From contig NC_091966.1 in assembly GCF_036711975.1 (NCBI RefSeq), forward strand, positions 875,501 to 939,500: a stretch of DNA of 64,000 nt. Direction: 5' to 3'. This stretch comes from Onthophagus taurus (lineage: Eukaryota; Arthropoda; Insecta; Coleoptera; Scarabaeidae). Below are positions 45,293 through 60,200 of the stretch, piece after piece; within the stretch, counting starts at the first letter, position 1, and each line of letters opens with the position of its first letter. Under the pieces are notes generated by a model, which saw nothing but the letters and a program-made list of their open reading frames with translations, ran no database searches and was not told the DNA's origin. Made by a program: the position numbers and the translations under genes.

Positions 45293-48200
45293 ATGTCTCA
45301 AGAAAGAATTTTATTAGAAGAAACCTTTTATGTTTTAACAAAGAAAAATTCAGTTTTTCGCGTACGTTTAACAACGGGAGGTTTAAGTTTGATAAAAGAA
45401 AGTCAGAGCCACGTAAAGGAACAAACGATTCCCACCAAAGACATAGTGGGATGTCGGTGTTTACGGAGCAAGAAGCCGACCACGTCGTGTTCGTGTCAGT
45501 CTTTGCCACGCGCTGGCGGTGGTTTGAAAGTTGTCGACGAAAATTCTCCGGAACAGGACGAAACGGACGCGAGCACCTACCTGTACGTTTACGCTTATGT
45601 ACTTCAAAACAAACAAAACGGGAATTCTAAACGAGAAAAAACCATAATCACTTTGCGATTTCGATCGTTTGATAAATACGAGGAAAATCACAAAGAAGCA
45701 CAACGTTGGCGAACCGCAATCAAACAACTGATAAGAGGTGATAATCAAACGGAACCAAACGCGGACGTTTCAATCATGAGTCGAATTAACGAGCAGCGAA
45801 AGCTGCTTGTTATTTGTAATCCAAAGAGTGGACCCGGAAAAGGTAAATCAATTTTTGAAGAAAAAGTTGCACCGGTCTTAGAAGAAGCTGAGATTCAATT
45901 TGAATTTCATTTGACGACACACGCTAATCATGCCAGGGAGTTTATTAGAACATGTAACGTTTTTCAATGGAATGGAGTTGTTTTGGTATGTATTTTTTAA
46001 ATATTTTTAATAATACCTTGTTCAAGGTTCTTTTTGTAATTACTTTAACATATAAAAATTAATTGTTTCACAATAATTTCAATTCCGTTATTTTCTTATT
46101 AACTCGATTTCTCTTCAATAGTCAACAACACAATTTAGCAATTTGATTTCAACAATTTAATTGAGTTTAATTCGAAACTAAACTAGCAACATTTTATTAT
46201 AAACAGCATTGACGCGGTTCATTTTTCTTTAAGAAAATGTCGTTAAATTGCGAATAAAAAGGTCGACCGCAAGCATAGATCGTAAATATCAAGCAAGAAG
46301 GTCAATCATTGAAGGCCGTTATTGCATCGTGCGTGAACAACTTCCGTTTGTTTACTTTGTTATTAATTAAATCGTGTCTTGAGTAAGCGTGCACTATCGC
46401 GTGATTGTGTTCTCATTCAATTTGTATAATTTAAATATTTATGTTTTTATTGTATTGATTTTGATTTATGAAATAAATCATGTATAATAAGGATGTTTGA
46501 TAAGTGTGATGGACGCTATTGTATTTATCTGAAACAAAAAAAAACTTTGATTATTTTGGAATTTTTCTTGATGGTTATCGATTGAGGTATTATCATTAAA
46601 AAGGGATCTAAAATCGATTGACGCAATTTTTACAAGACCTTCATTGTTTAAATGAACAAAAAAATTAGAGGATTATAAAGATGTGGTTTCAAATTCATTT
46701 ACTGCATGTTAAAGTTCCTTGCTTTGGTAGCTCATTTTGTTTTTTTGGTAAGGTAAACTTAAGTAAGGTAAATTTGTTCATTCCTCTGCTTTAATCAGAA
46801 ACATACTTTTTTGTCTACAGTGAATTTCATTATGTCCCATATTTTTATTGCACTAAAACTAGAACTAACACTAAACCTAGAACTAGAAAGTATCGGGTTT
46901 AGCCGTGCGTCTGAAGAGTTTTAGTTTTACACTAGCACTATCACTAGAACTAACACAAGACCTAGAACTAGAATCATTCGGGTTTAGCCGTCTTGCGAGA
47001 CTTGCGGCTAAACCCGAATGTTTCTAGTTCTAGGTCTAATGTTAGTTCTAGTGACAGTGGTAAATAATTGTATTGACAACATATTTGTTAATTTTTCTAC
47101 GAATAATTTCAATACTACTGTGATTGAATCAAATTTATCAGATCACAGGGCGCAAAGTGTTAGTATACCGACACATCATGTTAAAGAAATTAAAACCTAT
47201 AATACAAAACTGCACAGGCCTCTGACACTAAGCGGTAGAATGAACTTTTTTAGCATGTTGAATCAATTCGATTGGAAAATTTTGAGTGAGGTTCCTGATA
47301 GCGTGAATGATGCATATGGAATGTTTCATAATGTCATTATGGGGGCTTTTCATGCGTCTTTTCCTCTATGTAAAATAAATTTCAGGTCTTGTGATGACGG
47401 CCTCAATTGGTTTAACAACAATTTGAAACAGATAAGGGATATGTATAACTCTTCTTGTGAGCTTTATAGAAAATTTAAAATGGATGACTTACTTCATGCT
47501 AGAAATAAACTTAGAATTCAATATAGAAAGGCGATTTCTGATGCAAAAAAGAAGGCTTCGAGTGAAGTTATTAAGCAGAGGAAGAATAAACCAAAAGCAA
47601 TGTGGAATCTTATTAATAATACTAGGCGTAGTGGTATGAATGATGACACTTCTCATTTAAACCCTAATGAATTAAATAATTTTTTTATTGGCATTGCTGA
47701 CGAGGTGGTTCGAGGTTTGCCAGATTCAACTGTTTGCGCTATGGACGTTTGTCACACGCTGCCTCCAGAAGGCGTGTACTTTTCGTGTTGTGAAGTTACG
47801 CCGATTGAAGTTCATGATCTGCTTTGCAGTTTAAAATCTAGTAACTCTAAAGACATTTATGGCATTTCTGCAAACTTTGTGAGAAGTAACACCGGCCTAT
47901 ATGTGGCGCCCCTTACACGATTGGTGAATCTTTCCTTTTCATCTGGCGTATTTCCTGACTTATTAAAAATAGCTAATGTAATTCCAATTTTTAAAGGCGG
48001 AGATAAGAATAACAATGCTAATTTTCGTCCTATAAGTATTCTGCCCACCTTTTCCAAAATATTTGAAAGGGCCCTTTTCAATAGAATCATCGCATACTTG
48101 GACCAAAATAATTTATTGCACCCTCATCAGTTTGGCTTTCGTAGGGGTAGGTGCACCTCTGACGCGGTAGTTAAATATGTGAACATCTGTCTTGACAGCT

Positions 48201-51200
48201 TTGAAAAGCGTGAATACTGTATGTCATTGTTATTGGACTTGTCTCGCGCATTCGATACAGTTTCTCATCCAATTCTTATTGATAAACTTCGCAATGTTTA
48301 TAATTTTGACGATAAAAGTGTTGCTCTAATCCGATCTTATTTGTCCGGCAGAACGCAACAGGTGACTTGTGGTCAAGTGACATCGGAGAGAGTCAGTTTG
48401 ACTAGGGGTGTTCCACAGGGTTCTATCCTTGGTCCTCTTTTGTTTTTGATGTTTTTCAATGACTTTCCGTATTATTTTAGGGACATTGACTGTTTATTAT
48501 ATGCTGACGATGCCACATTAATTATCCGAAGCAATGAAGCTGAAGAGGTCATTCAAAGATCAGAATTGGTTCTAAATAGAGCACGTAACTGGTGCATCGC
48601 GAATGAGTTGTGTTTGAATGATGGGAAAACAGTCAGAATGATTTTAAGTCAGAGAAATTTTAATTTTACTAATTTTGGTAACCCGTCGTTTGGAAAATTC
48701 TTGGGAGTTCACATAACCACTCCAATATTGAAGTTCGATCATCATGTTGACGCTATAAGTAAGAAAATTTCAAAAAACATCTTTTTGCTACGAAACCTTA
48801 TTGTCAAGGTGGAACTAGAAGTAGTAAAAGCCGCTTACTTCGCGCTTATACAAACCCATATATCTTACGCCATTTTAGCGTGGGGAAACACTCCCGCTAG
48901 CAAACGGGTTTTTAACTTACAGCGTAGGGCTCTAAGAGTTGTGGGAGGCCTGGGATACAGTGAAGACTGTCGACACATCTTCGTGCGTTTAGGCGTTCTA
49001 ACCCTGCCATCTATTTACATATTAAATTGTTTATTGTATGCTCTGAACAATTTCGACGAGCTTTTAAATCATGCTGATGTTCACAAATATGCAACTCGTA
49101 ATCGTTGTAATGTGTATGTTGATAAGTGTAGATTGAGTATGACGCAACGGGGTCCAACATACATGTGTCAAAAGCTATTTAATAAGTTGCCGTTGAATGT
49201 CAGAAGTCTTCCGTTTCTTACTATGAAACGTAAACTGACACATTTCTTGGTTTCGAATGCGTTTTACTCCGTCGATGAATTTTTAAAATGTAATATTGAT
49301 ATTTCTTAGTAGTAAATGTGAACCTGTAAATTGAACTGACGAGTGTAAGAGAACTATCTTATGGCACAATAAAGATTATGATTATGATTATGATTAGAAC
49401 TAGAAACATTCGGGTTTAGCCACACGTCTCTCAAGACGACTAAACCCGAATGATTCTTGTTCTAGGTCTTGTGTTAGTTCTAGTGATAGTGCTACTGTAA
49501 AACTAGAACTAACACTAAACCGAGAACTAGAAACATTCGGATTTAGCCACACGTGTCTCAAGACGGCTAAACCCGAATGATTCTTGTTCTAGGTCTTGTG
49601 TTAGTTCTAGTGATAGTGCTAGTGTAAAACTAGAACTAACACTAGATCGAGAACTAGAAACATTCGGATTTAGCCACACGTCTCTCAAGACGACTAAACC
49701 CGAATGATTCTTGTTCTAGGTCTTGTGTTAGTTTTAGTGATAGTGCTACTGTAAAACTAAAACTAACACTAAACCGAGAACTAGAAACATTCGGATTTAG
49801 CCACACGTCTCTCAAGACGGCTAAACCCGAATGATTCTTGTTCTAGGTCTTGTGTTAATTCTAGTGATAGTGCTAGTGTAAAACTAGATCTAACACTAGA
49901 TCGAGAACTAGAAACATTCGGATTTAGCCACACGTCTCTCAAGACGGCTAAACCCGAATGATTCTTGTTCTAGGTCTTGTGTTAGTTCTAGTGATAGTGC
50001 TAGTGTAAAACTAGAACTAACACTAGATCGAGAACTAGAAACATTCGGATTTAGCCACACGTCTCTCAAGACGGCTAAACCCGAATGAGTCTTGTTCTAG
50101 GTCTTGTGTTAGTTCTAGTGATAGTGCTAGTGTAAAACTAGAACTAACACTAGATCGAGAACTAGAAACATTCGGATTTAGCCACACGTCTCATGACGGC
50201 TAAACCCGAATGATTCTTGTTCTAGGTCTTGTGTTAGTTCTAGTGATAGTGCTAGTGTAAAACTAGAACTAACACTAGACCTAGAACTAGAAACATTCGG
50301 ATTTAGCCACACGTGTCTCAAGACGGCTAAACCCGAATGATTCTTGTTCTAGGTCTTGTGTTAGTTCTAGTGATAGTGCTACTGTAAAACTAGAACTAAC
50401 TAAACCGAGAACTAGAAACATTCGGATTTAGCCACACGTCTCTCAAGACGGCTAAACCCGAATGATTCTTGTTCTAGGTCTTGTGTTAGTTCTAGTGATA
50501 GTGCTAGTGTAAAACTATAACTAACACTAGATCGAGAACTAGAAACATTCGGATTTAGCCACACGTCTCTCAAGACGGCTAAACCCGAATGAGTCTTGTT
50601 CTAGGTCTTGTGTTAGTTCTAGTGATAGTGCTAGTGTAAAACTAGAACTAACACTAGATCGAGAACTAGAAACATTCGGATTTAGCCACACGTCTCATGA
50701 CGGCTAAACCCGAATGAGTCTTGTTCTAGGTCTTGTGTTAGTTCTAGTGATAGTGCTAGTGTAAAACTAGAACTAACACTAGATCGAGAACTAGAAACAT
50801 TCGGATTTAGCCACACGTCTCATGACGGCTAAACCCGAATGATTCTTGTTCTAGGTCTTGTGTTAGTTCTAGTGATAGTGCTAGTGTAAAACTAGAACTA
50901 ACACTAGACCTAGAACTAGAAACATTCGGATTTAGCCACACGTGTCTCAAGACGGCTAAACCCGAATGATTCTTGTTCTAGGTCTTGTGTTAGTTCTAGT
51001 GATAGTGCTAGTGTAAAACTATAACTAACACTAGATCGAGAACTAGAAACATTCGGATTTAGCCACACGTCTCTCAAGACGGCTAAACCCGAATGAGTCT
51101 TGTTCTAGGTCTTGTGTTAGTTCTAGTGATAGTGCTAGTGTAAAACTAGAACTAACACTAGATCGAGAACTAGAAACATTCGGATTTAGCCACACGTCTC

Positions 51201-54200
51201 ATGACGGCTAAACCCGAATGATTCTTGTTCTAGGTCTTGTGTTAGTTCTAGTGATAGTGCTAGTGTAAAACTAGAACTAACACTAGACCTAGAACTAGAA
51301 ACATTCGGATTTAGCCACACGTGTCTCAAGACGGCTAAACCCGAATGATTCTTGTTCTAGGTCTTGTGTTAGTTCTAGTGATAGTGCTACTGTAAAACTA
51401 GAACTAACTAAACCGAGAACTAGAAACATTCGGATTTAGCCACACGTCTCTCAAGACGGCTAAACCCGAATGATTCTTGTTCTAGGTCTTGTGTTAGTTC
51501 TAGTGATAGTGCTAGTGTAAAACTAGAACTAACACTAGATCGAGAACTAGAAACATTCGGATTTAGCCACACGTCTCTCAAGACGGCTAAACCCGAATGA
51601 TTCTTGTTCTAGGTCTTGTGTTAGTTCTAGTGATAGTGCTAGTGTAAAACTAGAACTAACACTAGATCGAAAACTAGAAACATTCGGATTTAGTCACACG
51701 TCTCTCAAGACGGCTTTAGACGGTTTAGCCGTCTTGAGAGACGTGTGGCTAAATCCGAATGTTTCTAGTTCTCGATCTAGAGTTAGTTGTAGTTTTGCAC
51801 TAGAACTAACACAATTCTTAGAACCAGAAACATTCGGGTTTAGCCGTACTTCTCTTAATACGGTCGAAAAGTCAGGGTTATCATAAGGATTACGGTTATC
51901 ATATCACATATCATATTAGAAGACGATGTGGAGGCAATGGATCACTTCATATACCTGGGAGTAGAACTGAATTTAGCTGGTACGGAAGGAAGAGAAATTC
52001 GTAGAAGAATGAACGCAGCAAACTGAATTTAAACTCCTGCTAACAGCTAAAATTCCAAAAACGTATACTGCAATAACAAGCTGCGAGTTTTCAAAACAGT
52101 AATAAGGCCTATTGCATGTTATGGAAGTGAGGCGTGAACTATGACGGAAAGAAAAAAAGATATGCTTAATAGGTTCAAAAGATCTAAATTTAATCACAAA
52201 TTGTATAATCTTTTTAAAGAACCTCACTCTCAGAATTTATCAGATTGTAACTGTTACAATGAGCGGAATATATGGCGAGAATAAAGGGTTGGCAAAGAGG
52301 ATCTTGAATCTTGATGAAATACAGGAGGATACATGCTACCTTTTGTTTATTCGAGTATAGAGGAGAGCGGTAGGAGATAGACAGGTGTAGATGCAGAAAA
52401 TAAAGGAGGCCAAAGCTCATTTTGGGCTGAAACGTCATGTAAAGATGAAAGAGAACACATCTTAAGATGTATCTCATATATTTCAAACCTGAGGTATCTA
52501 TTATACAGGGTGATTCAGAAAACCACTGACAGACTTGTAGGGCAGGTAATACATCAAAAATTAGGATGAAAAGTCTTAATATACATGGCTCCTTAACGAC
52601 ATATAGCAGGTCAAAGTTTGTTTAAAATTAAACATTATCTGCAATAAAAAGCCCTTTTTTAAAAATATTTTCAACGCCACTTCTAATTTTGTCAAACAGG
52701 CAGTATTTTCGTATAAAGTGATCAATTATCTATCAATTGGTCTCTACAAAACTTTGATTATAGCAACAGTTTTTGATTGGATTAACAAATTTTCTACAAA
52801 CGTGTTTTTCTTAAAAACCGTTGCTTTGATCTAAGTTTTGCAAGAGACCAATTGATAGATAATTGGTAAATGGGTTTTCATCCATATTGGTATATTATTT
52901 GTGTTTTTTAAAAAATATATAATATCATTATGTTCCACCCGACATTATATGTTTCACTTGACACATCTGCTACATCCTCATTCTTATTTTTTAAGTTTAG
53001 TCCATTAATGATATATCAAAATTTGAATATAATTGAATGTAAATTTGAATGTGTTTCCTAACCTCAACCTTATACAACGAGATTCCTGACGATGGTCTAG
53101 GCCGAAACCGGTAGAGTTAATAAATTTATATAATATATTGGAGTATAAACATTGTATATTTTTGAAAAAACACTGGTAGATAATTGATCACTTTACTCGA
53201 AAATACTGCCCGTTTAACAAAATTAGCAACGGCGTCAACAATATTTTTGAAAAAGCGCTTTTTATTGCAGATAATGTTTAATTTTACAGAAACTTTGACC
53301 CGCTATATCTCGTTAAGGAGGCATTTGCGACCCCATGTATATTAAGACTTTTCATCTTAATTTTTCATGTATTATCTACTCTATAAGTCTGTCAGCGGTT
53401 TTTTGAATCATATATATCTATTATGCTTTGTATCTTACATCTATGATGGTATGACATAGTATTAAACATTGGTTTCTTAGAAAGGTATTACCTTGTTTAG
53501 ACGACTAGAAGAGTGTTTCCAATCGATTCAAGATTTCCTATTCAAATGTTTATGAGTGCTCGTTGTCAGCCATTACATATGATTCATTTTTATATTAATC
53601 TACACGCTTTGTCCAATAAACTTCTTGTGCAAATAAGGAAAACTGTTCATTAGTGAATCTGGATTTTGCTTATTATGCTTATAATATCTCCTTTATGTAC
53701 AATATGGACACCGTACTCAATCAATGGTTTTCTGAATAGATTGTGCTAAAGCTTTGTGGTTTTGTGTCTATTTGGATTGGGTAGCAAGAAAAGTATATTC
53801 AACAGGATATATTATTCCATTACAACCCATATTTTGCAAGTACCCTCCAATGAGTTTTTATGACGACACATCAGCAATAAGAACAGACACCTTAAGCTCA
53901 TCCACAGTCTTCCTAATCAAGTCTTTGATCTTCATATTCTTTTTAAGGTGTCAGCTTCATAGATGTTCATAATCGTTCTCTGTCATGTGCCAGTCTTAGT
54001 GGTGGTTGTAAATATCTAGTCTAATCCTTCGCATTCTTTAGCCATGAAAATTATTCATGCTCGGACCTTCTCTTACCTTTCGTCACTTTAATAATTCAGA
54101 ATTCGACTCATGAACAAAGTGTTAGAAGGAATGCTGGGCAACAACATCGCAGCATGGACCATGAGATACATATTGCTATATACAGAACAGAGTCCTAAAT

Positions 54201-57200
54201 TAAAACTAGTTTCTCATATCAATATAAATCCAATTCTTGTCATAGGTTTCATTTTCTTCATCAACTTTTCGTTGTTTTAGTTCTATCATCACTTGTAGAA
54301 TTACATCGTCTCGATGAAGTGAAAAGTTCCATTTTAATTAAATGTATAACCGTTTAATATATTATATAATTAGTCATTAACAATAATTTAAATTATCATC
54401 ACCCGTAATAATTATTGTGAAAAAAAAGGAACCATTTATAATTAATATTTAATATGTTGTGAAATTTCAATGAATTTATTTAAATTGTTATTGCGTTATT
54501 CAACTTGGCAACGTTTGCGAAGAGAAAGCGTTCAAACGATTAGTTATATAAGTGCATTAAAGTTTTGCAAATATGCCAAACAAGAAAAGTTTCATTTTAT
54601 AACAATAAAGCGAAAAACACCTCAATAAACGGAGTAAAATGATGTAACCTATGGAAAATATATGGCATAAAAACATATTTCATTATTTACCTACTTAAAA
54701 AGATAAGAGTTGAGCTAGAAATTGTTGATAAGACAAGTTATTTTTAAATATTTCGATTTGTCTTAACAAAAACGATTTAATTATGGAAACAAAGTTAATC
54801 ATTTCCTTTTGTTTTTTTTTATTGAAAGCAGCTGTGTCTCAATAACAACAATTTATATCAATTTATTTGTCTCAAATTTTTTTTTATTCGTTTACATAAT
54901 CAATATCATACGTTAACAGTTAACGTACGATGACATTTAGATACGTTATCAATTATAGAGCGGTTATAAACACTCCAAATGTATCTCGAATCTTAACTTG
55001 AGTTTGTATTTTTACCGCACGAATTTTTTCAACAATTAAGATTTAACCTGTGTCATTTTGTTTATTAAAATCAAAAATAAAGACAATAAACAAAAATTAA
55101 TGGAGATATAATATGAATAAATAACATGATCTGTTGCAACATCCTTGAAATGCAATGAAGGTCTTAAAATAGACTTTAATCATCAATTATCAACTGCGTC
55201 TTTCTTCATTATCATAAATTACTTTTTTTGTCTGGGGTTTTCCCTAATTAGTTTGGATACAGGTGGATTTTTTGAATCATCTTGTTGTTTACCTTGAAAA
55301 CTATTCACCTTAAACGTTTCTTTATAGTCAAGAATCTTTTGTTATAAAAGAAAACAAAGTAAATTTGAGGAAACTTCTTTGCAAAAATAGGTCAACATGA
55401 CTAATTTTAAAGTTCTCTTTATGACTTGACAGCTTTTCCTATTGTGTAATATTCTTACTTTTAAATGGAACTTTGTGGTTTTTAAATGGGTTTTTTTATT
55501 AAACTTTTTCTACGTAAATTATTTTATGATGTTTAACGAATTTATTATACTGGGAATTTCATATAACTCGCAATACGAAACTACTATGCATTTTTTTTTA
55601 TTTAACATTGAGAAATGATCAATTCATTTTACATTAGGATAAGAATTTAAACATCTAAGTAGTCGTTGAAAATAACATTTTAACAAAACTAATAAAAGAA
55701 CATTCAGAAGAACTGCCCAAAATGAGCACCATTGGTCACCATGCAGTAGTAAAGCCGGTTTTCAAATTCTTGCCTTACTTTCTGAAAAGTTTCTGAAAAG
55801 TGGAATGTTTATCTATGGGTTTAGACTTATAAACTATTGACTTTAAATGACCCCAAAGGAAGAAGTCAAGACTTGTAAGGTCCGGTGATCGTGGAGGCCA
55901 TTCGATTGTTCCTTGTCTACCAATCCAGTGATTTAGAAATCTCTGGTTAAGTCAGTTACGAATATTCGCAGCATAATGCGGTGGAGCACCATCCTGCTGG
56001 AAGAACAATTAATGTTCATCGAGTACTTGATTACCTTCTTCATCAAGCTGATGATGTTCTCCAACATATTCAAGTACACGTCACCATTTAGCGTTTCATT
56101 AATGAATATAGATCCAACTATTGAATTACCTAGTATTCCTGCCCAAACATTAATTTTTTGAGGGCTCTGGGTATGTTCCTCTCTTGTTATATGGGGATTT
56201 TCGTCGCTCCAGTATCGTATATTATGCTTGTTCACATGTCCATTTAAGTAAAAAGTGCACTCATCACTGAAGCAAATATTTTTTACTAAATTTGAATTCG
56301 CAATGATCATTTCGGTCATAGTTTCGCAAAATTCTAGTCGTCAGTTGTAATCGCCCTCGTCAAGTTCTTGCAATATTTGTATCTTGTAAGGGCGAAATTT
56401 ATGCAGCTTTGTCACTTTGCGTACCGACGAGTAAGAAAGTCCGGTGGATGCTGCAACCTGACGCAAAGAACTGGTTGGCTCCATCTACTACCTTATTAGT
56501 ATGCCTTTTCTTGTTCTCTATCGATCCAGTTACTTTAAATTTTTGCACAAGTTCGCGAACTTATTTATGCTCCATATGTTTATTTGGATGTCTTTGACTA
56601 AAAATCCTTGCTGTTGCACGTGCACATGTCTCGGCACCATAAATGAAGATAACTTCCACCCTTTCAGCAATAGAATATACCATTTTTACGGAAACCAATG
56701 CTTTTTCGTAAGTTAAGTTGACTAAACGGAAACAATTAATGTGACAGTTTGTTAGACAAAACGTCGACGGCTTGTTTTCTTTTGCTTCCACGCCTAATTT
56801 ATGAAAATTAGGTTTCGATAGCGCTTACCGTTTTCCTAAAGTGGCAATGATAAACTTTGTCGTAAAATGTATGCGAAAATAGGAAACGTGGGCAAGTGAC
56901 ACATCACAGTAATCCTTATAAGATAACCTTTCATTTGAGATACCACGCGATGGGTCATTCCATTTAAAATTTTTAGGTAGGTATTCGTGGGGGCGCAGGG
57001 GTAAACGTCAAAAGTGTGAATCATAGGTCCCCCCTTGAAATACAAGTGGACCTGTTTTCGGAAATTTTCAATTTCCTGTTGGTTTCTGAAATACACTGTT
57101 GGAAATAATTCACGAGCACACCCTATATAATCAAGGATTACAAAGGTTTACTTTAGACGAGCTTATTCAGGGAGTTTCGAGTTGTTCCGTCGCGGCATTG

Positions 57201-60200
57201 TTGACTGAGCCGCCCTTCCAAGTGGAACATTCCGTCGTTATGGAGACCGAAGTGGATGGAAAATACCGGTCGTTTGTAGTGTGGTGTGAGGGACCACATT
57301 GTTATCTTACTCTGTGCGCAATGGATGGGCGATCGCGTTACTTAAGCGAGTTTGGGCGAGGAATGTTTGTGGGTATGCACATTGAGGGTGTATCGTTCTG
57401 TGAAATTGCGCGTCGTCTCGAGCGGTCGTTATCGGCAGTGCAACGGGCATGGCGAGAATGGTCTGAGGTAGGACATAGGTACCTTCAGCTACGGCCGGAA
57501 CGGCCCTGCGCGTCCCCATCACACGAGGATCGCGCTCTTGTGCTCAGTGCTTTAGCGTGGTATGTGTCCTCCTCAAGGCAACTTGGAGCTGTTTGGCCAC
57601 CGGCAGGGGAAGGCGCACTCACTACGCGAACAGTACCGCGGCGTTTGGTAGATAGTGGACTGGCGCGCGCGTCGTGCGATACAGCGGATTGCAGTAACAC
57701 CCAAGCACCGCAGCATACGTCACAAGTGGGTCGACGCTAGGCATTAGTAGGTTGTCGAGTAGAGGGACATTTTGTTTTCCGATGAATCAAGATTCGAATT
57801 GAGCACCGGTGATGCGCGAATTTTAGTTCGTCGGAGCCGTGATCACCGTCTTCTTGAGCAGTGTGTGCAAGAACGCCCTATCCACCGACAACCGAGCATT
57901 ATGGTATCGGCTGCGATTACATATGGTGGACGTACACGTCTGCTACGTGTATAGCAGACCATGACGGGTCAACGATACGTCGATGAGGTGCTACGGTCCG
58001 TTGTGCTTCCCTACGTTCGGCGGCTCCTAGGCCTGCTATACATGCACGACAACGTACGACAGCACATCGGGCGTGTTGTATAGACCTTTGTGGAAGAGCA
58101 CCGTATACGAATGCTTCCATGGCTAGCTCGGTTTCCGCATCTGAATCCGATTGAACATGTTTGGGACATGACTGGTCGGAGACTTCTACGTTATCCGGTT
58201 TCCTCGACTAACGTTGAGGAGCTATGGAGGCGAGTTGAGGTGGCATGGTTGGCCAACCCTCTCGCTACAATATAGCGACTTATAGACTCCATGCCACGTC
58301 GTGTAGAGATGGTACGCGAAGCTCACGGGGATACTCTCTCTATTGATGTTTCTCCTCCCAGCAGAGTTGTGCCGTTCTCCATGTGGGAGTAAGTTACACT
58401 ACTTTAGTACTACTTCCATACCAAATTTTATTGCGCTAGACACACGCGTTCAGATTATACAGGGTGTGCTCGTGAATTATTTCCAACAGTGTATCTCAGG
58501 CGGATCGTTTTCAAAAAATCACCCCGTATTTATGAGATCTTAGTTTTTCTGTTTAATAACAAAAGTCTTTTTTCACAAAACTCATTTAATCACCATTACG
58601 AAACTCGAAATAGGCGTGATTATTGCTACCCAAGACATCGCCTAGCTGCCAGTGAAACTTCAACTGGTTATGCGATATTTAACTCAATAAAATATATTAC
58701 CAGAATTAGTACGTTTGAACAGGTTTTGTTCAATTTTCTAATCGATGTAGAACCCTATAATGTTGCTGAATATTTAGATTTTAAAATGTAATATCTTGAA
58801 AATGACGTGTTGTTATAATTTTTTGATTTGTCTATAACACAATAAAGATTATTATTATTAAACCCAAACGTTTCTAGTTCTAGGTCTAGTGTTAGTTCTA
58901 CTTTTCGTTCAATAAAAATAACCCACAATCTAACGCTGAATAACAATTAAAACTGGATACTAGACCTAGATCTAGCAACATTCGGATTTAGCCGCACGTC
59001 TCTCAAGATGGCTAAACCCGAATGATTCTAGGTCTTGTGTTAGTTCTAATAATAGTTCTAGTTTTAATTCTTATTCAGCACTAGATTGTTTAGAATTTTT
59101 TTGTAATTCGCGACGGTAATGAAAGCTATTATAGTACTCAAACGGGTGCTGTAATGACACTCTTTACAGCATCCGATGCTGTAATGAGATTTTAGTAACA
59201 TTTTATGGAATCAGTTCAAGTTGGTGACATTGGGTCATTAATTTTTCTAGTTGTCAATGTGACAATGTTTGTCTATGGATGTTTAAACATGTTCTTAACT
59301 TCGAATACAAGGTCCACAATGATACGGACATTGAACTCTGAGCAATTTCTCTTATTTTGGGAGGTGTACATCAAACATTTTTATCAGGTGAATACGTTTG
59401 TGTTTTGCAGGTTCTATTTGTTAATTCAAATTTCTAAGTTCAAGTGTTACGGTGTTACCAACTGCTACATACCTATTTTCCTACATTGTCAAAATTTATT
59501 TTATTTTTGAGAAAAAAAAGGATAAAAACGCGAATTACAAAAAATAACATAAAAAACACGTTTCATAAGACTTAAAGCACTCGTTTTTCAACTTGAATTC
59601 GTGCATTTCAAACGTGTCTTACGAAACTTGTTTTTTAATATACTATTATTGAATTAGTTGAAAGGTTAAATATACGTATCAGAAAAGTACGTATATTAGA
59701 TTATACAGGGTGTCCCGCAACGATTGTACAAAACTGCATCAGCGTATTCTATGATCAAAAATAAACAAAAAAAAGCCTAATAAACATAGGTCCGAAAATG
59801 GACCATTTTCGAGATATTCAAAGATTTAGTTTCATAAGTTGATATTGTTAACATCATGAATTTAAATTTGTTTTTATAATAATTAAGTCATTACTATGAT
59901 TACGATAAGTTGTCTAATCAAAAAAAATAATAATACTTCACGAAATTATTATTTTACTATTTAATTTAATAAAACTATTAAGTATGGCTCCTATTAATTA
60001 CGCCAAGGAAGAGATGGCGGATATGGTGTATTGTTACGGACTAGCTGATGGAAATGCGTCGTTAGCAGCTCGTCATTACGCGCAAAGGTTCCTGAACAGA
60101 CGATTGCCTAATAGTCACACCTTTAGCAGACTATTTCTCAGATTAAAAGAAACGGGACGCGTAACCCACAGCCATTCCACCGAGAGACATTACACAAGGC

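Larger units (their letters stand above)
56690..58535 (-). mobile_element. 5' flank of the mariner-like element, split by a Tc1 insertion
   Basis: The minus-strand text from GATCTCATAAATACGGGGTG (about 58535) through TTTTTGAAAACGATCCGCC continues across the Tc1 insertion (57094-58491) into CAGAAACCAACAGG (about 57090) and on to the transposase start. TA flanks the Tc1 insert. Read together, this is the upstream part of the mariner-like element at 55690-56690. Its far TIR was not found. Confidence 0.45.

Noticed and set aside
57917..58120. Minus-strand frame opposite the Tc1 element
   Set aside because: It is a shadow of the transposase coding strand.
59205..59510. A hydrophobic 101-codon frame
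   Set aside because: No family resemblance, splice context or start context; its composition fits AT-rich intron DNA.
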